A stretch of DNA of 64,000 nt from Colwellia sp. GTDB taxonomy: Bacteria; Pseudomonadota; Gammaproteobacteria; Enterobacterales; Alteromonadaceae. The notes below the pieces were generated by a model, which saw only the letters and a program-made list of their open reading frames with translations, did not search any database and was not told the origin of the DNA. The position numbers and the translations under genes are program-made. Shown one piece after another: positions 19,801 through 33,305 of this stretch (the stretch's first letter is position 1; each line of letters starts with the position of its first letter). Where the stretch lies: NCBI GenBank assembly GCA_002733765.1, contig NVWU01000015.1, forward strand, positions 48,919-112,918. Direction: 5' to 3'.

Positions 19801-21114
19801 ATGAGTATACGCGCACTTATCAATCTTAGAATTATTGCCTCGGTGATATTAATTTTAATATTCAGTGCCCTTATTGCTATTTGGCAGGCGAGAAACTCAG
19901 TAGAAAAAGAGGTACATTCCTCAATTAATTTAGCCGTGCAAATGATTGAGTTTGGCTTTAATCAACTGCCTTCCTCAAGAGTAGAAAATGATGCCTGGTT
20001 ACAAAAAATAGCCACTATGCAGCCAGTAAGGCATTTGCATATTTCTATTGCAGATAATAATAGCGAGCGAAAAAATAATCTTCAGGCTCTTTATCTAGAT
20101 GATGAGACAAATACCACACCATACTGGTTTATTAAGGCTGTTACGGTGGATTTTTTTACTCATAATTATGATATTAAAAGTGCCGATGGTTCAATAAAAA
20201 CCATTTTTATTACTGCCAACCCGATGGATGAAATTAGTGAGGCATGGGGAGAAACTAAAGCTTTTTTTTGGTCTATTGTGCTAATGCTTTTAATTATGTT
20301 TTTTACCGTTAACCTTGTTTTTAATTCTATGTTGCAGGCTGTGAAAGCTATTTTGTCTGGTCTTCGTCAAGTTGAAACCGGTCATTTTGATCATGTGTTG
20401 CCTCACTTTAAAATCAGTGAGTTTGATGCGATTGCGAGAGAAATTAATGGCATGTCGCTAGCATTAAAAACAGCGCAACAAAATAACCAAGCTTTGGCTC
20501 GCCATACTATGCAAATTCAAGAAACAGAAAGACAAAATATGTCTCGTGAATTACATGATGAAATGGGGCAATCGTTAACGGCAATTAAGGCGATGGCAGT
20601 AACATGCCAGCAAGTCGATACTGATGTTAAAGCAGTGACAAGCTCTATTGTTGATATTTGTGATCATTTATCAGTGATTGTCCGCTCAATGATGAGAACA
20701 TTGCATCCACTTAGTTTAACTGAGCTTGGTTTAGGGGCAACACTGTCTGAGCTGGTGAGAGAATGGCAGCGATGTAGCACAGATCTCCAGTTCGACTTAA
20801 ATTATGATGACGAGTTAGAAAAACTGAGTCATGATATTACCATTCATGTCTATCGAATTGTTCAGGAGTGTTTAACCAATGTTGTTCGACATGCAAATGC
20901 TTCTGAGGTAGCTATTTTAGTGGTTAAACGTGGTTATCAAGTATGGATTACCGTATCGGACAATGGCCAAGGAAAGCAATTAAATTCTCCCGGTTTTGGT
21001 TTGTTAGGAATGCGCGAAAGAGCAGAAAATTTAGGGGGCACATTTGAATTTGAGTCGGTCCTAAATGATGGTGTTAATGTTGTTGTACAATTACCTTACT
21101 GGGAAGATAACTAA
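19801..21114 (+). CDS. NarL-family sensor histidine kinase with LapD/MoxY-like N-terminal region
   Basis: Two TMs around a periplasmic domain, HAMP-like segment, HisKA_3 (ETERQNMSRELHDEMGQSLTAIKAMA), HATPase (DNGQGKQLNSPGFGLLGMRERAENLGG). Confidence 0.88.
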   Translation: MSIRALINLRIIASVILILIFSALIAIWQARNSVEKEVHSSINLAVQMIEFGFNQLPSSRVENDAWLQKIATMQPVRHLHISIADNNSERKNNLQALYLDDETNTTPYWFIKAVTVDFFTHNYDIKSADGSIKTIFITANPMDEISEAWGETKAFFWSIVLMLLIMFFTVNLVFNSMLQAVKAILSGLRQVETGHFDHVLPHFKISEFDAIAREINGMSLALKTAQQNNQALARHTMQIQETERQNMSRELHDEMGQSLTAIKAMAVTCQQVDTDVKAVTSSIVDICDHLSVIVRSMMRTLHPLSLTELGLGATLSELVREWQRCSTDLQFDLNYDDELEKLSHDITIHVYRIVQECLTNVVRHANASEVAILVVKRGYQVWITVSDNGQGKQLNSPGFGLLGMRERAENLGGTFEFESVLNDGVNVVVQLPYWEDN

Positions 21115-21761
21115 TGAAAACAGACAAAATAAAAGTCTTATTAGTTGATGATCACGCGGTTGTTAGAGCTGGTTTTAGAATGTTATTAGCTTCTCAAGAT
21201 TTTATTGGTGATATTGTTGATATTGAGCGAGGTGAACTTGCCACCAAAGAATATCAACGCTTTCAGCCAGACGTGGTAGTGATGGATTTATCTATGCCTG
21301 GCATTGGTGGCTTAGAAACTATTCGTCGTCTTTATAAATATGATGCCAAGATACTTATTTTAGTTTACAGCATTCATGATGAAACAATTTATGTTGAACG
21401 TGCTTTAGAGGCGGGCGCAAAAGGCTATGTTAGTAAAAATAGTGCTGCAGAAGTACTAGCGACAGCTGTTGCAGTTATCGCGAGTGGTAAGCGTTATATT
21501 GAACAAGGTTTATTACCTGAATTAAATGATGTACGCTTCAGCGAAACTAACAACTCGGACCATACGCTCAATGTATTATCACCCCGAGAATTTGATGTGT
21601 TTCGCTTATTATCAAAGGGTCTAAACGCGCATAATATTGCTAATGAGCTTAGCCTTAGTTATAAAACAATTTGCAATTATAATACTCAAATTAAAAATAA
21701 ATTAAATGCCAATACATCAGCTGATCTTGCTCATATTGCTATGGTACATAACATTATTTAA
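21114..21761 (+). CDS. NarL/LuxR-family response regulator
   Basis: REC domain (VLLVDDHAVVRAGFRMLL, DVVVMDLSMPGIGG), C-terminal LuxR HTH (LSPREFDVFRLLSKGLNAHNIANELSLSYKTICNYNTQIKNKL). Confidence 0.93.
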   Translation: MKTDKIKVLLVDDHAVVRAGFRMLLASQDFIGDIVDIERGELATKEYQRFQPDVVVMDLSMPGIGGLETIRRLYKYDAKILILVYSIHDETIYVERALEAGAKGYVSKNSAAEVLATAVAVIASGKRYIEQGLLPELNDVRFSETNNSDHTLNVLSPREFDVFRLLSKGLNAHNIANELSLSYKTICNYNTQIKNKLNANTSADLAHIAMVHNII

Positions 21762-21830
21762 TGGCAAGTAAACTAAAGGCTCTATTTGCCTAGCTTTCAA
21801 TTAGCTTTTTAGTTAGTAGTTATGAAGTAG

Positions 21831-23015
21831 CTAGCTACTTGCTACGCGTGTTTCCATCCCTATCCTTGGCTTATCAGGGATAAGCATTGCCAATGATAAA
21901 GAGCACAATGCAAACCCAGCACCGATGTAAAATACCCATGTAGGTTTGATAATCCATAACATTCCTAACAATGCTGGAATAATAACAGCCGCAATATGAT
22001 TAATTGAAAAGCTTACGCCGGCACTGGCAGCAATGTCTTCAGGCTGTGCAATTTTTTGAAAATAGGTTTTAATTGCGATAGCTAAAGCAAAGAATAAATG
22101 ATCGATAACGTATAATGCTGCCGCCATTGTTGAGTTTTCTACCAAACCATAGCTGATAAAAATGATCACTAAGCCAATATACTCAAATCGTAATACTGTT
22201 CGTTCACCGACTTTTCCTATTAAGAGGCCTATTTTTGCAGCAAATAACCAGTTAAACAGATAGTTAATCAAAAATAATGCGCTAATATCAGCAACACTAT
22301 AATGAAATTTTTCAACCATTAAAAAACCAGCAAATACGACAAATATTTGCCGGCGCGCACCACTAAAAAAGGTTAGCGCATAAAATAGCCAATATTGTTT
22401 TTTTAAAATTAGTTTCTTTGTTTGCGGTGTTTTTTCGGGGAAATGTTTAAATGACAGTGCCAACACTAAGGTGAATACTAAGCCGATAATACCAAACAGT
22501 GCGTAAGTAGCTTGATAGCCCCATGAAAACTGCGTCATTAAAACCCATATACTCGAAAATGCTAATAGAGAGGCTATTGCTTTTATTGATAACATTCGAC
22601 CCATAAAGTGTGCGGTTTTATCTTTATCAATCCACTGTAATGTTAACGACTGGCTTAATGTTTCAAAGTAATGGAAACCGACTGACATTAGCATTGTGGT
22701 TAAGTATAAACCGATTACGCTGGGGAAAAACCCGGTAAGGAAAACACCTACACTAGTAATAGCGAGAGAAATTAGTGCAAGACGTTGTTCTTTTATAAAC
22801 AACAACGCATAGATAACGGTAAAAGCTAAAAAGCCGGGGATTTCTCGTAAGCTTTGTAATATGCCAATTTCTATACCAGTAAAACTGGCTTTTTCAATAA
22901 CAAAATTATTGAGTAATACCATCCACACTGAGAAAACTAATGGCATAGTGAAAGCCATAGCCAATAATAAATGTTCGGGTTGGTTGTAGCGTTTTAAAAA
23001 TTGCTTAATGAACAT
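21831..23015 (-). CDS. MFS transporter
   Basis: About 12 predicted TM segments, MFS-like. Confidence 0.8.
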   Translation of the reverse strand: MFIKQFLKRYNQPEHLLLAMAFTMPLVFSVWMVLLNNFVIEKASFTGIEIGILQSLREIPGFLAFTVIYALLFIKEQRLALISLAITSVGVFLTGFFPSVIGLYLTTMLMSVGFHYFETLSQSLTLQWIDKDKTAHFMGRMLSIKAIASLLAFSSIWVLMTQFSWGYQATYALFGIIGLVFTLVLALSFKHFPEKTPQTKKLILKKQYWLFYALTFFSGARRQIFVVFAGFLMVEKFHYSVADISALFLINYLFNWLFAAKIGLLIGKVGERTVLRFEYIGLVIIFISYGLVENSTMAAALYVIDHLFFALAIAIKTYFQKIAQPEDIAASAGVSFSINHIAAVIIPALLGMLWIIKPTWVFYIGAGFALCSLSLAMLIPDKPRIGMETRVASS

Positions 23016-23146
23016 AAAAAGAACTTATTTAAAGTAGTTTACGTGGATGTAAGTAGTGAAAAAATTTTATATATTTTAACATTAATTACAGTAAAATCGC
23101 CCCACTTTTTATCGCGGGGAAATAATTTTAATTACTTTTAATGACC

Positions 23147-24391
23147 TTAGCCAAGGTACCAGTTAGCAGAAAAATATACGCCAAGGTAACCGACAGTGTA
23201 TGCGATGGTCAAATAACCTATATTGCGTAAATAACTGATAAAATTTAATTCATTAATTTTACTCATGGCGATGATACCTGCAGCTGAGCCAATAACTAAA
23301 ATAGAGCCACCAACACCAGTGGCATAAGTGAGCATTAGCCATTCAGTAACTTTCATTTCTACATCCGCTTTTAATAAGGCCGCGGTTAATGGCACATTAT
23401 CAATAATCGAAGACATAAAGCCAACGATATAGTTTACTTGCATTGGTGGTAAATACTGGTAAAGCTCAGTAAAACCACTTAATACGCCAATTTCTTTTAA
23501 AATACCGACTAGCAACAGCACACCTAAAAAGAATAATAAAGCATCATATTCAACTTCTCTGATATAATTTAAAACGTCTTTATTGTTTTTATTTGGCAAT
23601 ATATGGGCGACTAAAAACATTACCGACAGGCCGAATAAAAAGCTCAATACAGGGGGGATTTGAAACATTACATTGGCTAATAAAGTCCCTGATATTGTCA
23701 TCACAAAAATTAGGGCAATGATAATGTCAGCGCTCTCTATTTTAAAACGCGTTTGCGTTAGTTGTACTGTGCCTGAAAGTTTAATAGATAATAAACTTGC
23801 TAGAGTTAATACCCCTAAAAATGATGGAACTACTAGAATTAGCAAGTTGCTTATAGTGACCTTACCCTCGAGAAAAATCATTAAGGTGGTGACATCACCG
23901 GTAATTAATGACACGCCACCACTGTTTACCGCAAAAATAATAAGTGTTGCATATTTGAGTCGTTTTTTTATTTCAATCTGCAAATTCATTATTACAGTTA
24001 TCGATACTAATGTTGCGGTGACATTGTCGGCAAAAGAAGAAAAAATAAAGGCAAAAATGGCAATAACAAACATTAAACCGCGCTCAGATATTTTTTCAGG
24101 CAATATCCGTTGCACTAAGGCCGATATAAAACCTTTGCTATTTAAATAGGCGACAAAGGTCATTGCTGACATTAAAAATAGCCATAGCGTCGCAATTTCG
24201 AGTAAGTTTTCGTTTAATTGATGATTAGTTTCTATCGCACTGTTGTGATTAATAGGGAAAATAAAAGCTAATATCCAGCAAAGCGTTCCAAAAAACAAGG
24301 TGGTTTTTGCTTTGTTGATATGAATTAAATCTTCAGTGATTATCATAATAAAACTGATAACCACCAATAGTAAAATAATGTTATTGATCAT
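23147..24391 (-). CDS. nhaD: NhaD-type Na+/H+ antiporter
   Basis: Ion-transporter superfamily TMs; FSSFADNVTATLVSITVI, SGGVSLITGDVTTLMIF, IDNVPLTAALLKA. Confidence 0.8.
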   Translation of the reverse strand: MINNIILLLVVISFIMIITEDLIHINKAKTTLFFGTLCWILAFIFPINHNSAIETNHQLNENLLEIATLWLFLMSAMTFVAYLNSKGFISALVQRILPEKISERGLMFVIAIFAFIFSSFADNVTATLVSITVIMNLQIEIKKRLKYATLIIFAVNSGGVSLITGDVTTLMIFLEGKVTISNLLILVVPSFLGVLTLASLLSIKLSGTVQLTQTRFKIESADIIIALIFVMTISGTLLANVMFQIPPVLSFLFGLSVMFLVAHILPNKNNKDVLNYIREVEYDALLFFLGVLLLVGILKEIGVLSGFTELYQYLPPMQVNYIVGFMSSIIDNVPLTAALLKADVEMKVTEWLMLTYATGVGGSILVIGSAAGIIAMSKINELNFISYLRNIGYLTIAYTVGYLGVYFSANWYLG

Positions 24392-24548
24392 AATAAATAC
24401 TGTTTAGTTAAGGTGTTTAAAAAGGAGATGGGGAGTTTTTCTGTACAATATTTAACATACGCAGCTGAAAAGACGCGTACAACTACACCCAATGTTTGCA
24501 CAATTAGATTGAGCTTAGTGAAGAGTAGCTAAGATAATGATACAGAAA

Positions 24549-24860
24549 CTAACAAGTGGAAAATAAGGGTGGATCTCTATTAGATAACGACTTTCGGGTG
24601 ATTTTTTGTTGAAAGTGTTCACTATTTTCTCTGGGGATATAAACTTGAATGCTCGCTAAAAATGGCGGGGCATTCTCAATAGTAGACGGGCTGTGAGAGT
24701 CATCAGTTAAGTTTAGTTCACAATTATAGTCATTAACTAAAGAGTTATTATGAGCGTAAGCAATAGTCACTGAAGTACTATAGATGCAAAAAAATAATAG
24801 CAAAGAATATAGTATTCCTTGGGCTAACTTTTGTTTTTCTTGCAATCTGGTTAAGCGCAT
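24549..24860 (-). CDS. Hypothetical protein with N-terminal TM/signal segment
   Basis: ORF only; hydrophobic GILYSLLLFFCIYSTSVTIAYA. Confidence 0.4.
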   Translation of the reverse strand: MRLTRLQEKQKLAQGILYSLLLFFCIYSTSVTIAYAHNNSLVNDYNCELNLTDDSHSPSTIENAPPFLASIQVYIPRENSEHFQQKITRKSLSNRDPPLFSTC

Positions 24861-25261
24861 ATGATTAAAGGACTATTTTGTAGGTAAAATAAATTTTATC
24901 GCTTGTTTTGCTCTTAATCGCTAAACAATAATCAAGATAATTATAAACGTAAGTAAACTGATTGTCTTGGCTTGTGCAGATATAATTACTTATTTTCATT
25001 ATGCACTTTCAGAATGAAAATTAATTTTAAGCCAATTTAAAACTGCCAACTCCGGATTAATACAGTCAATTTAAACGGCTGTTTTAAAAGTTATTGCAAT
25101 TCCCTTTTTTTCAAGGCACACTCAGTCGCCTATTGCTTAATAGTTTAAGATAAGTAATATGAGAACACTCTATTATTCAGATAGCACTTTAATCTATTTG
25201 GCTATATAAAAATTAAATCATCAATATATCAACACCACATTTTAGGTGAAGGAGACAACGT

Positions 25262-28605
<3,344 letters not shown>

Positions 28606-28733
28606 TCTTTTTGCTGAAATTCTTTATTAACATCGTTGAAAGTACTCATTGACTAACGTCAACTCCGTGCTTTCGTCTTGTTACTAAAGTTTTCATCGGC
28701 AATATTAAAACTCTTTTATCAGCAGTTTAATAA

Positions 28734-28761
28734 TAAAAAACCAGCATTTGCTGGTTTTTTT
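28734..28761. terminator. Bidirectional rho-independent terminator between fadA and ppaC
   Basis: AAAAAACCAGC-attt-GCTGGTTTTTTT between convergent genes. Confidence 0.85.
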
Positions 28762-28787
28762 GTAACTGTAATAACTACAATGAGTGA

Positions 28788-29708
28788 TTAAGCAAAAACG
28801 CCTTGTAAAGGTGGTACAACTTGTTTCTTACGGCTAAGAACACCATCAAGCCATACTTTACCGTCGGTAGTTGCTTTACCAAAAGCCTCCAGTGATAGGT
28901 TGTCATTGTCACTTACTACGAGAAGTTCAGAGCCTTCTTTCATAATATCAGTTAATAACAATAAGACTGTGTGGCGTTCACCTTCCACTTTTAATTTTGC
29001 AATATCAGCTTCTAAATCAGCTTTCATCTCATCAAAAATAGCTAAATCGATGACTTCTAATTGGCCTATGCCAACAAGATTGCCGTTCATGTTGAAATCT
29101 TTAAAATCACGCAAGACTAAATCACGTACAGGTGTGCCTTCAACGGCTGATTTTACTTTGAACATATCCATGCCCAACTCAGCAGGGTTTTCAATGCCAG
29201 CAATTTCAGCTAGCGCTTCAACACATTTGATATCGGCAGTAGTACAAGTTGGTGATTTAAAAATAACAGTGTCGCTTAAAATAGCGCACATCATGGCACC
29301 AGCGATGTTTTTAGGAATTTCAACATTATGAAAGTCATACATCATTTTAATAATAGTATTAGTACAGCCGACAGGGCGCACCCATATTTCTAGGGGAGTA
29401 GACGTGGTGATATCGCCTAATTTATGGTGATCTATAATGCCTAGAATAGTCGCGTCGTCAATATCGTCTGGGCCTTGAGTACGCTCAGAGTGATCAACAA
29501 TATAAAGACTTTCGCCGGCGTAGCTAGTTTTCAACTCAGGTTGCTCAAAACCAAACTTGTCTAAAATAAATAAAGTTTCAGGGGTCAACTCACCTAAACG
29601 CGCAGGAACAGTTTCCTCGCCTAAAGTAGTTTTTAAATATGATAATGCAATAGCTGAACAGATAGAGTCTGAATCTGGAATTTTGTGACCAACAACATAA
29701 TTTGGCAT
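28788..29708 (-). CDS. ppaC: Manganese-dependent inorganic pyrophosphatase (DHH family)
   Basis: VGHKIPDSDSICSAIA, IVDHSERTQ, GIIDHHKLGD, C-term SRKKQVVPPL. Confidence 0.95.
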   Translation of the reverse strand: MPNYVVGHKIPDSDSICSAIALSYLKTTLGEETVPARLGELTPETLFILDKFGFEQPELKTSYAGESLYIVDHSERTQGPDDIDDATILGIIDHHKLGDITTSTPLEIWVRPVGCTNTIIKMMYDFHNVEIPKNIAGAMMCAILSDTVIFKSPTCTTADIKCVEALAEIAGIENPAELGMDMFKVKSAVEGTPVRDLVLRDFKDFNMNGNLVGIGQLEVIDLAIFDEMKADLEADIAKLKVEGERHTVLLLLTDIMKEGSELLVVSDNDNLSLEAFGKATTDGKVWLDGVLSRKKQVVPPLQGVFA

Positions 29709-29985
29709 AAGTAGTACTCTCCTTTAATTTATTACTATTCTACCAAACTCTTTATAGCTTGGGTATATAGCAAAAAGTCTAGTTAATACCGTTATTTAGT
29801 TGAAATAAGTTTAATGGAAGCTAACTGCTTGTTAGCTAATAAGAAAGCGTTAATGTTTTAAGTAAATAGAAATAAAACGTTGTTTTTAAATTATGAGAAA
29901 ATCATTTTTTTGCACTAGGATTAAAGGTGTGCAAGTGATTTCTAGTTTCAATTTAATCCTGAGATATAAAATAGGAGAAAATGAT

Positions 29986-32154
29986 GTGAAGAAACTACTT
30001 CGTTATTTTATTCTGGTAATATTTACCGTTATTATAGCAAAATTTAGTCTGCATTTTTTCATGCCAGCAGAGTCTTATGCGTTTCGACAAGTAAAAAAAA
30101 TAGCGCCACAGATTAACAACCCATTATTGCTTATCAATAAACATATTAGTTTAATCGATAGACCAATAGACTTATTTAACTTTCCAATCAAAATAGGCCA
30201 ACACGGTCCGGTTAAAAGCCTCTACTCAGGTGACAGCCAATATCCATTTTATTGCATGACGGTCGATTCAGGCTTAGGGCAGCCTTTAGTCGATAATCAG
30301 TCGGCTTATGGTGTACCTGTTTACGTTGACTTTTTACGGCCGAAAAAAATTATCGGTTATTCTAAAGATTGCAGCCTAGCAAGCAATATTCGATATTTTT
30401 CTTTAGATCACAGTGGAGAAATAATTGCATTAACCCCGTCTGATTTAACTGCTTACAGTCAAAACAAGAATAACGATAAAATTTTATTAAGAGTAGAACA
30501 AGGAACAATTAACCGATTTATTTATACGGTAGTAATGCCCATTAGTGTGGATGAAATAGATCAGCGCTTAGCACAATCAAAATGGAATAAACGTTTAGTT
30601 TATCAATTTAATGGTGGCTCAGGCATTGGTTACCGCCAAGGAAAACAAAGAGCTAAGCGGGTGATTGATCGACAAAGAGAACAACTACTTGATGGTTACG
30701 CCGTTATTAGCTCTAGTGGTAATAAAACCAGTTATACCTACAATATGTTGTTAGCTGAAGATACCGCACGCCGGGTAAAAAAACATTTCGTTAGTTTGTA
30801 TGGTGAACCTTTATATACCGTTGGTATAGGAGGATCAGGAGGTGGTTTAGCCCAGTATTTAATTGCTCAAAACAGTACAGGAATACTTGATGGTTTGATT
30901 CCACTTTATTCTTATCCAGATATGATAACCCAAACAACTTACGCACTCGATTGTGATTTACTGAATAATTATTTCACTTTTCGGGCGCAAGATAGCACCC
31001 CGTGGCTCGATTGGCATAAAAGGCAAGCAGTGGAGGGCATGAATGCCCTAAATAACTTTCCTCAACGTGCCGGTTACTTACAACCCGTTAATCAGATTAT
31101 GTCTGGGTTTGTGCCATCATTACCCAGTGGTAATAGCGAATGTATTAATGGCTACTTTGGTTTATCAAGTTTTATTAATAATCCAAGACAAGGTTTTTTA
31201 AGAGATTTGTTTCATCCTGATGTGGTTAAACAAGTGAAATGGAGTTTTTGGCAAGATTTAGTCAGTGTACTAGGGCAGGATCAGCAAGGTTTTGGCTTGT
31301 CTACTTGGGATAATGTGGGGGTTCAATATGGCCTGTTAGCTTTACAGGAAAATACGATAACGGTTGATGAGTTTTTTGATCTCAATCGTAAAATCGGCAG
31401 TTGGAAGCCACAAATTGAAATGAAAGCAGAGTCTATTTGGCTACCTTTAGGAAGAAAAATACCGCTATGGTTATCATTATGGGGTAGTCAAAATATTACG
31501 CCAATAATTGAAGGCATTGCTAATCGACATGAAGGTTCAATTAATGCCATGCAGGCTGCATATAGAGCAGGGCAGGTGTTTATTGGCCAAGTTACGTTAC
31601 CGGTAATTGATGTACGCCATTATTTAGAAGAAGACTTAGATATGCACCATGTCTCCGCTTCATTCTTTTCTCGATTAAGGATAATAGAACAACACGGACA
31701 CAGTGATAATCATGTTATTTGGATTTCGGATAAAGATTATAATCCGGCCGTGCTCGCTTTTAAGTTGATGGATGAATGGTTATTAACATTAAGGAACAGC
31801 CCTAGTATTTCAGTGGTAGCAGCGAAACCTAAGAGCTTGTCTGATCAATGCTTTTCAGCCAAGGGGGAAGTGCTTTTTCAAGGGAAAGGTACTTGGGATG
31901 GCCAATGGAATAATAAAAGCGAAGGGGAGTGTCAAAAAATATACCCAATGTTTAGTACTAGTCGTATTCAGGCAGGCAGCACTTGGTCTGGCGATATGTT
32001 TAAATGTCAGTTAATGTCAGTAAACCAAGCGATACAACAAGGCTTGTATGGCTCTATAGATATGGATCTTTATCAACAACAACTAGAAAAAACATTTCCA
32101 GATGGTGTATGTGATTACAACCAAGTGGATCAAGGACGTCCAAGTGATTTATAG
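29986..32154 (+). CDS. D-(-)-3-hydroxybutyrate oligomer hydrolase-like; probable GTG start 29986, track ORF begins 29893
   Basis: 3HBOH family-like sequence (FNGGSGIGYRQGK, GIGGSGGGLAQYL lipase box); RBS aggag before GTG. Confidence 0.8.
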   Translation: MKKLLRYFILVIFTVIIAKFSLHFFMPAESYAFRQVKKIAPQINNPLLLINKHISLIDRPIDLFNFPIKIGQHGPVKSLYSGDSQYPFYCMTVDSGLGQPLVDNQSAYGVPVYVDFLRPKKIIGYSKDCSLASNIRYFSLDHSGEIIALTPSDLTAYSQNKNNDKILLRVEQGTINRFIYTVVMPISVDEIDQRLAQSKWNKRLVYQFNGGSGIGYRQGKQRAKRVIDRQREQLLDGYAVISSSGNKTSYTYNMLLAEDTARRVKKHFVSLYGEPLYTVGIGGSGGGLAQYLIAQNSTGILDGLIPLYSYPDMITQTTYALDCDLLNNYFTFRAQDSTPWLDWHKRQAVEGMNALNNFPQRAGYLQPVNQIMSGFVPSLPSGNSECINGYFGLSSFINNPRQGFLRDLFHPDVVKQVKWSFWQDLVSVLGQDQQGFGLSTWDNVGVQYGLLALQENTITVDEFFDLNRKIGSWKPQIEMKAESIWLPLGRKIPLWLSLWGSQNITPIIEGIANRHEGSINAMQAAYRAGQVFIGQVTLPVIDVRHYLEEDLDMHHVSASFFSRLRIIEQHGHSDNHVIWISDKDYNPAVLAFKLMDEWLLTLRNSPSISVVAAKPKSLSDQCFSAKGEVLFQGKGTWDGQWNNKSEGECQKIYPMFSTSRIQAGSTWSGDMFKCQLMSVNQAIQQGLYGSIDMDLYQQQLEKTFPDGVCDYNQVDQGRPSDL

Positions 32155-32213
32155 AAAAATAGAGACGATGATGAGTATATAGCGTTGACTATTTTCCTGA
32201 CCCTGTAGGTTTA

Positions 32214-33254
32214 TTAAATGTCGTTATCCCATAACTCATTAGTTAATTTTGCAGCAGAAATCTCTTTACAACCGCTTCGATCAGTTCCTGACCAGAGTGG
32301 AGAAAAATCTGACTTATTTTGGGATTCTGCTTTTGTCCTTAAAGGAGCAATAGCGATTGAGGCATAAGGGAACTCAGGTGCATTATCAGCGATAAAATTA
32401 AGATCTGTCATTACTTTATTCGTAATTCCTCTGGCCAGCCGACCTGAGAATATATTGGTTAGAGCCGTTGTACTGTTTTTTGATTTTATCGCTTTCCTAT
32501 GAATAACACTCGTTTTCGCTTCATCACATAGTAAGTAAGAAGTTCCTACTTGAACTCCTGATGCACCTAGCCCGATTACTTCTTTGATGTCTGTGTTTGT
32601 AGCTATTCCGCCTGCAGCAATAACTGGTACAGATAGTACCTGTTTTAAGCACTCAACAAGCTCAAAAGTAGGAAGCTGTGTTGATGGATCAGAAGTCATG
32701 AACATACCTCTATGACCCCCAGCCTCAGAACCTTGTGCAATAACAATATCAGCACCGTTATTCTGGAGCCATATTCCTTCTTCCTTGGTTGTTGCTGAAG
32801 AAATAACTACCGTTCTCCATGATTTTATTCTTGCTACCAGCTCAGGGGATGGTAGCCCGAAGTGAAAGCTAATTATTGGCGGTTTATAAGGCTCTAAAGC
32901 ATCAGCAAGGCTTACATCAAAAGGCTTTCTCAAGCCAGAGATTTCTTTTGGAGGCTTGATTGAAAAAGATTCGTAGTATGGTAAAAGTTGCTCCTCCCAT
33001 ACTTTAAGTGCTTGGTGATTTATAGCAGGCATTTTATGGCAGAAAAAGTTTAAGTTGTAATTCTTATTTGAGTTTTTTCTAAAACTGGTAATCTCAGCTA
33101 AGATTTGATCTTTGGTCAGCATCCCGCAAGGAATAGAGCCAAGCCCACCTGAATTTGATACAGCAACAGCCAATTCCCAGTTTTGCACTCCTGCCATTGG
33201 AGCTTGAATTATTGGTTTTTCAACTCCAAGAATACTGCATAGGTTCATTATCAT
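32214..33254 (-). CDS. Nitronate monooxygenase / 2-nitropropane dioxygenase family
   Basis: IIQAPMAGVQNWELAVAVSNSGGLGSIP, GSEAGGHRG, VIAAGGIATNTD, LGASGVQVGTSYLLCDEA. Confidence 0.9.
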   Translation of the reverse strand: MIMNLCSILGVEKPIIQAPMAGVQNWELAVAVSNSGGLGSIPCGMLTKDQILAEITSFRKNSNKNYNLNFFCHKMPAINHQALKVWEEQLLPYYESFSIKPPKEISGLRKPFDVSLADALEPYKPPIISFHFGLPSPELVARIKSWRTVVISSATTKEEGIWLQNNGADIVIAQGSEAGGHRGMFMTSDPSTQLPTFELVECLKQVLSVPVIAAGGIATNTDIKEVIGLGASGVQVGTSYLLCDEAKTSVIHRKAIKSKNSTTALTNIFSGRLARGITNKVMTDLNFIADNAPEFPYASIAIAPLRTKAESQNKSDFSPLWSGTDRSGCKEISAAKLTNELWDNDI

Positions 33255-33305
33255 TCTTCCTGAATACGTGATAGTTGATTTAGGTATTTAACGCCTTGTA
33301 GAGCA

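Noticed and set aside
23673-24149. 158-aa plus-strand ORF antisense to nhaD-like gene
   Set aside because: Shadow ORF of a TM-rich gene with no domain signature.
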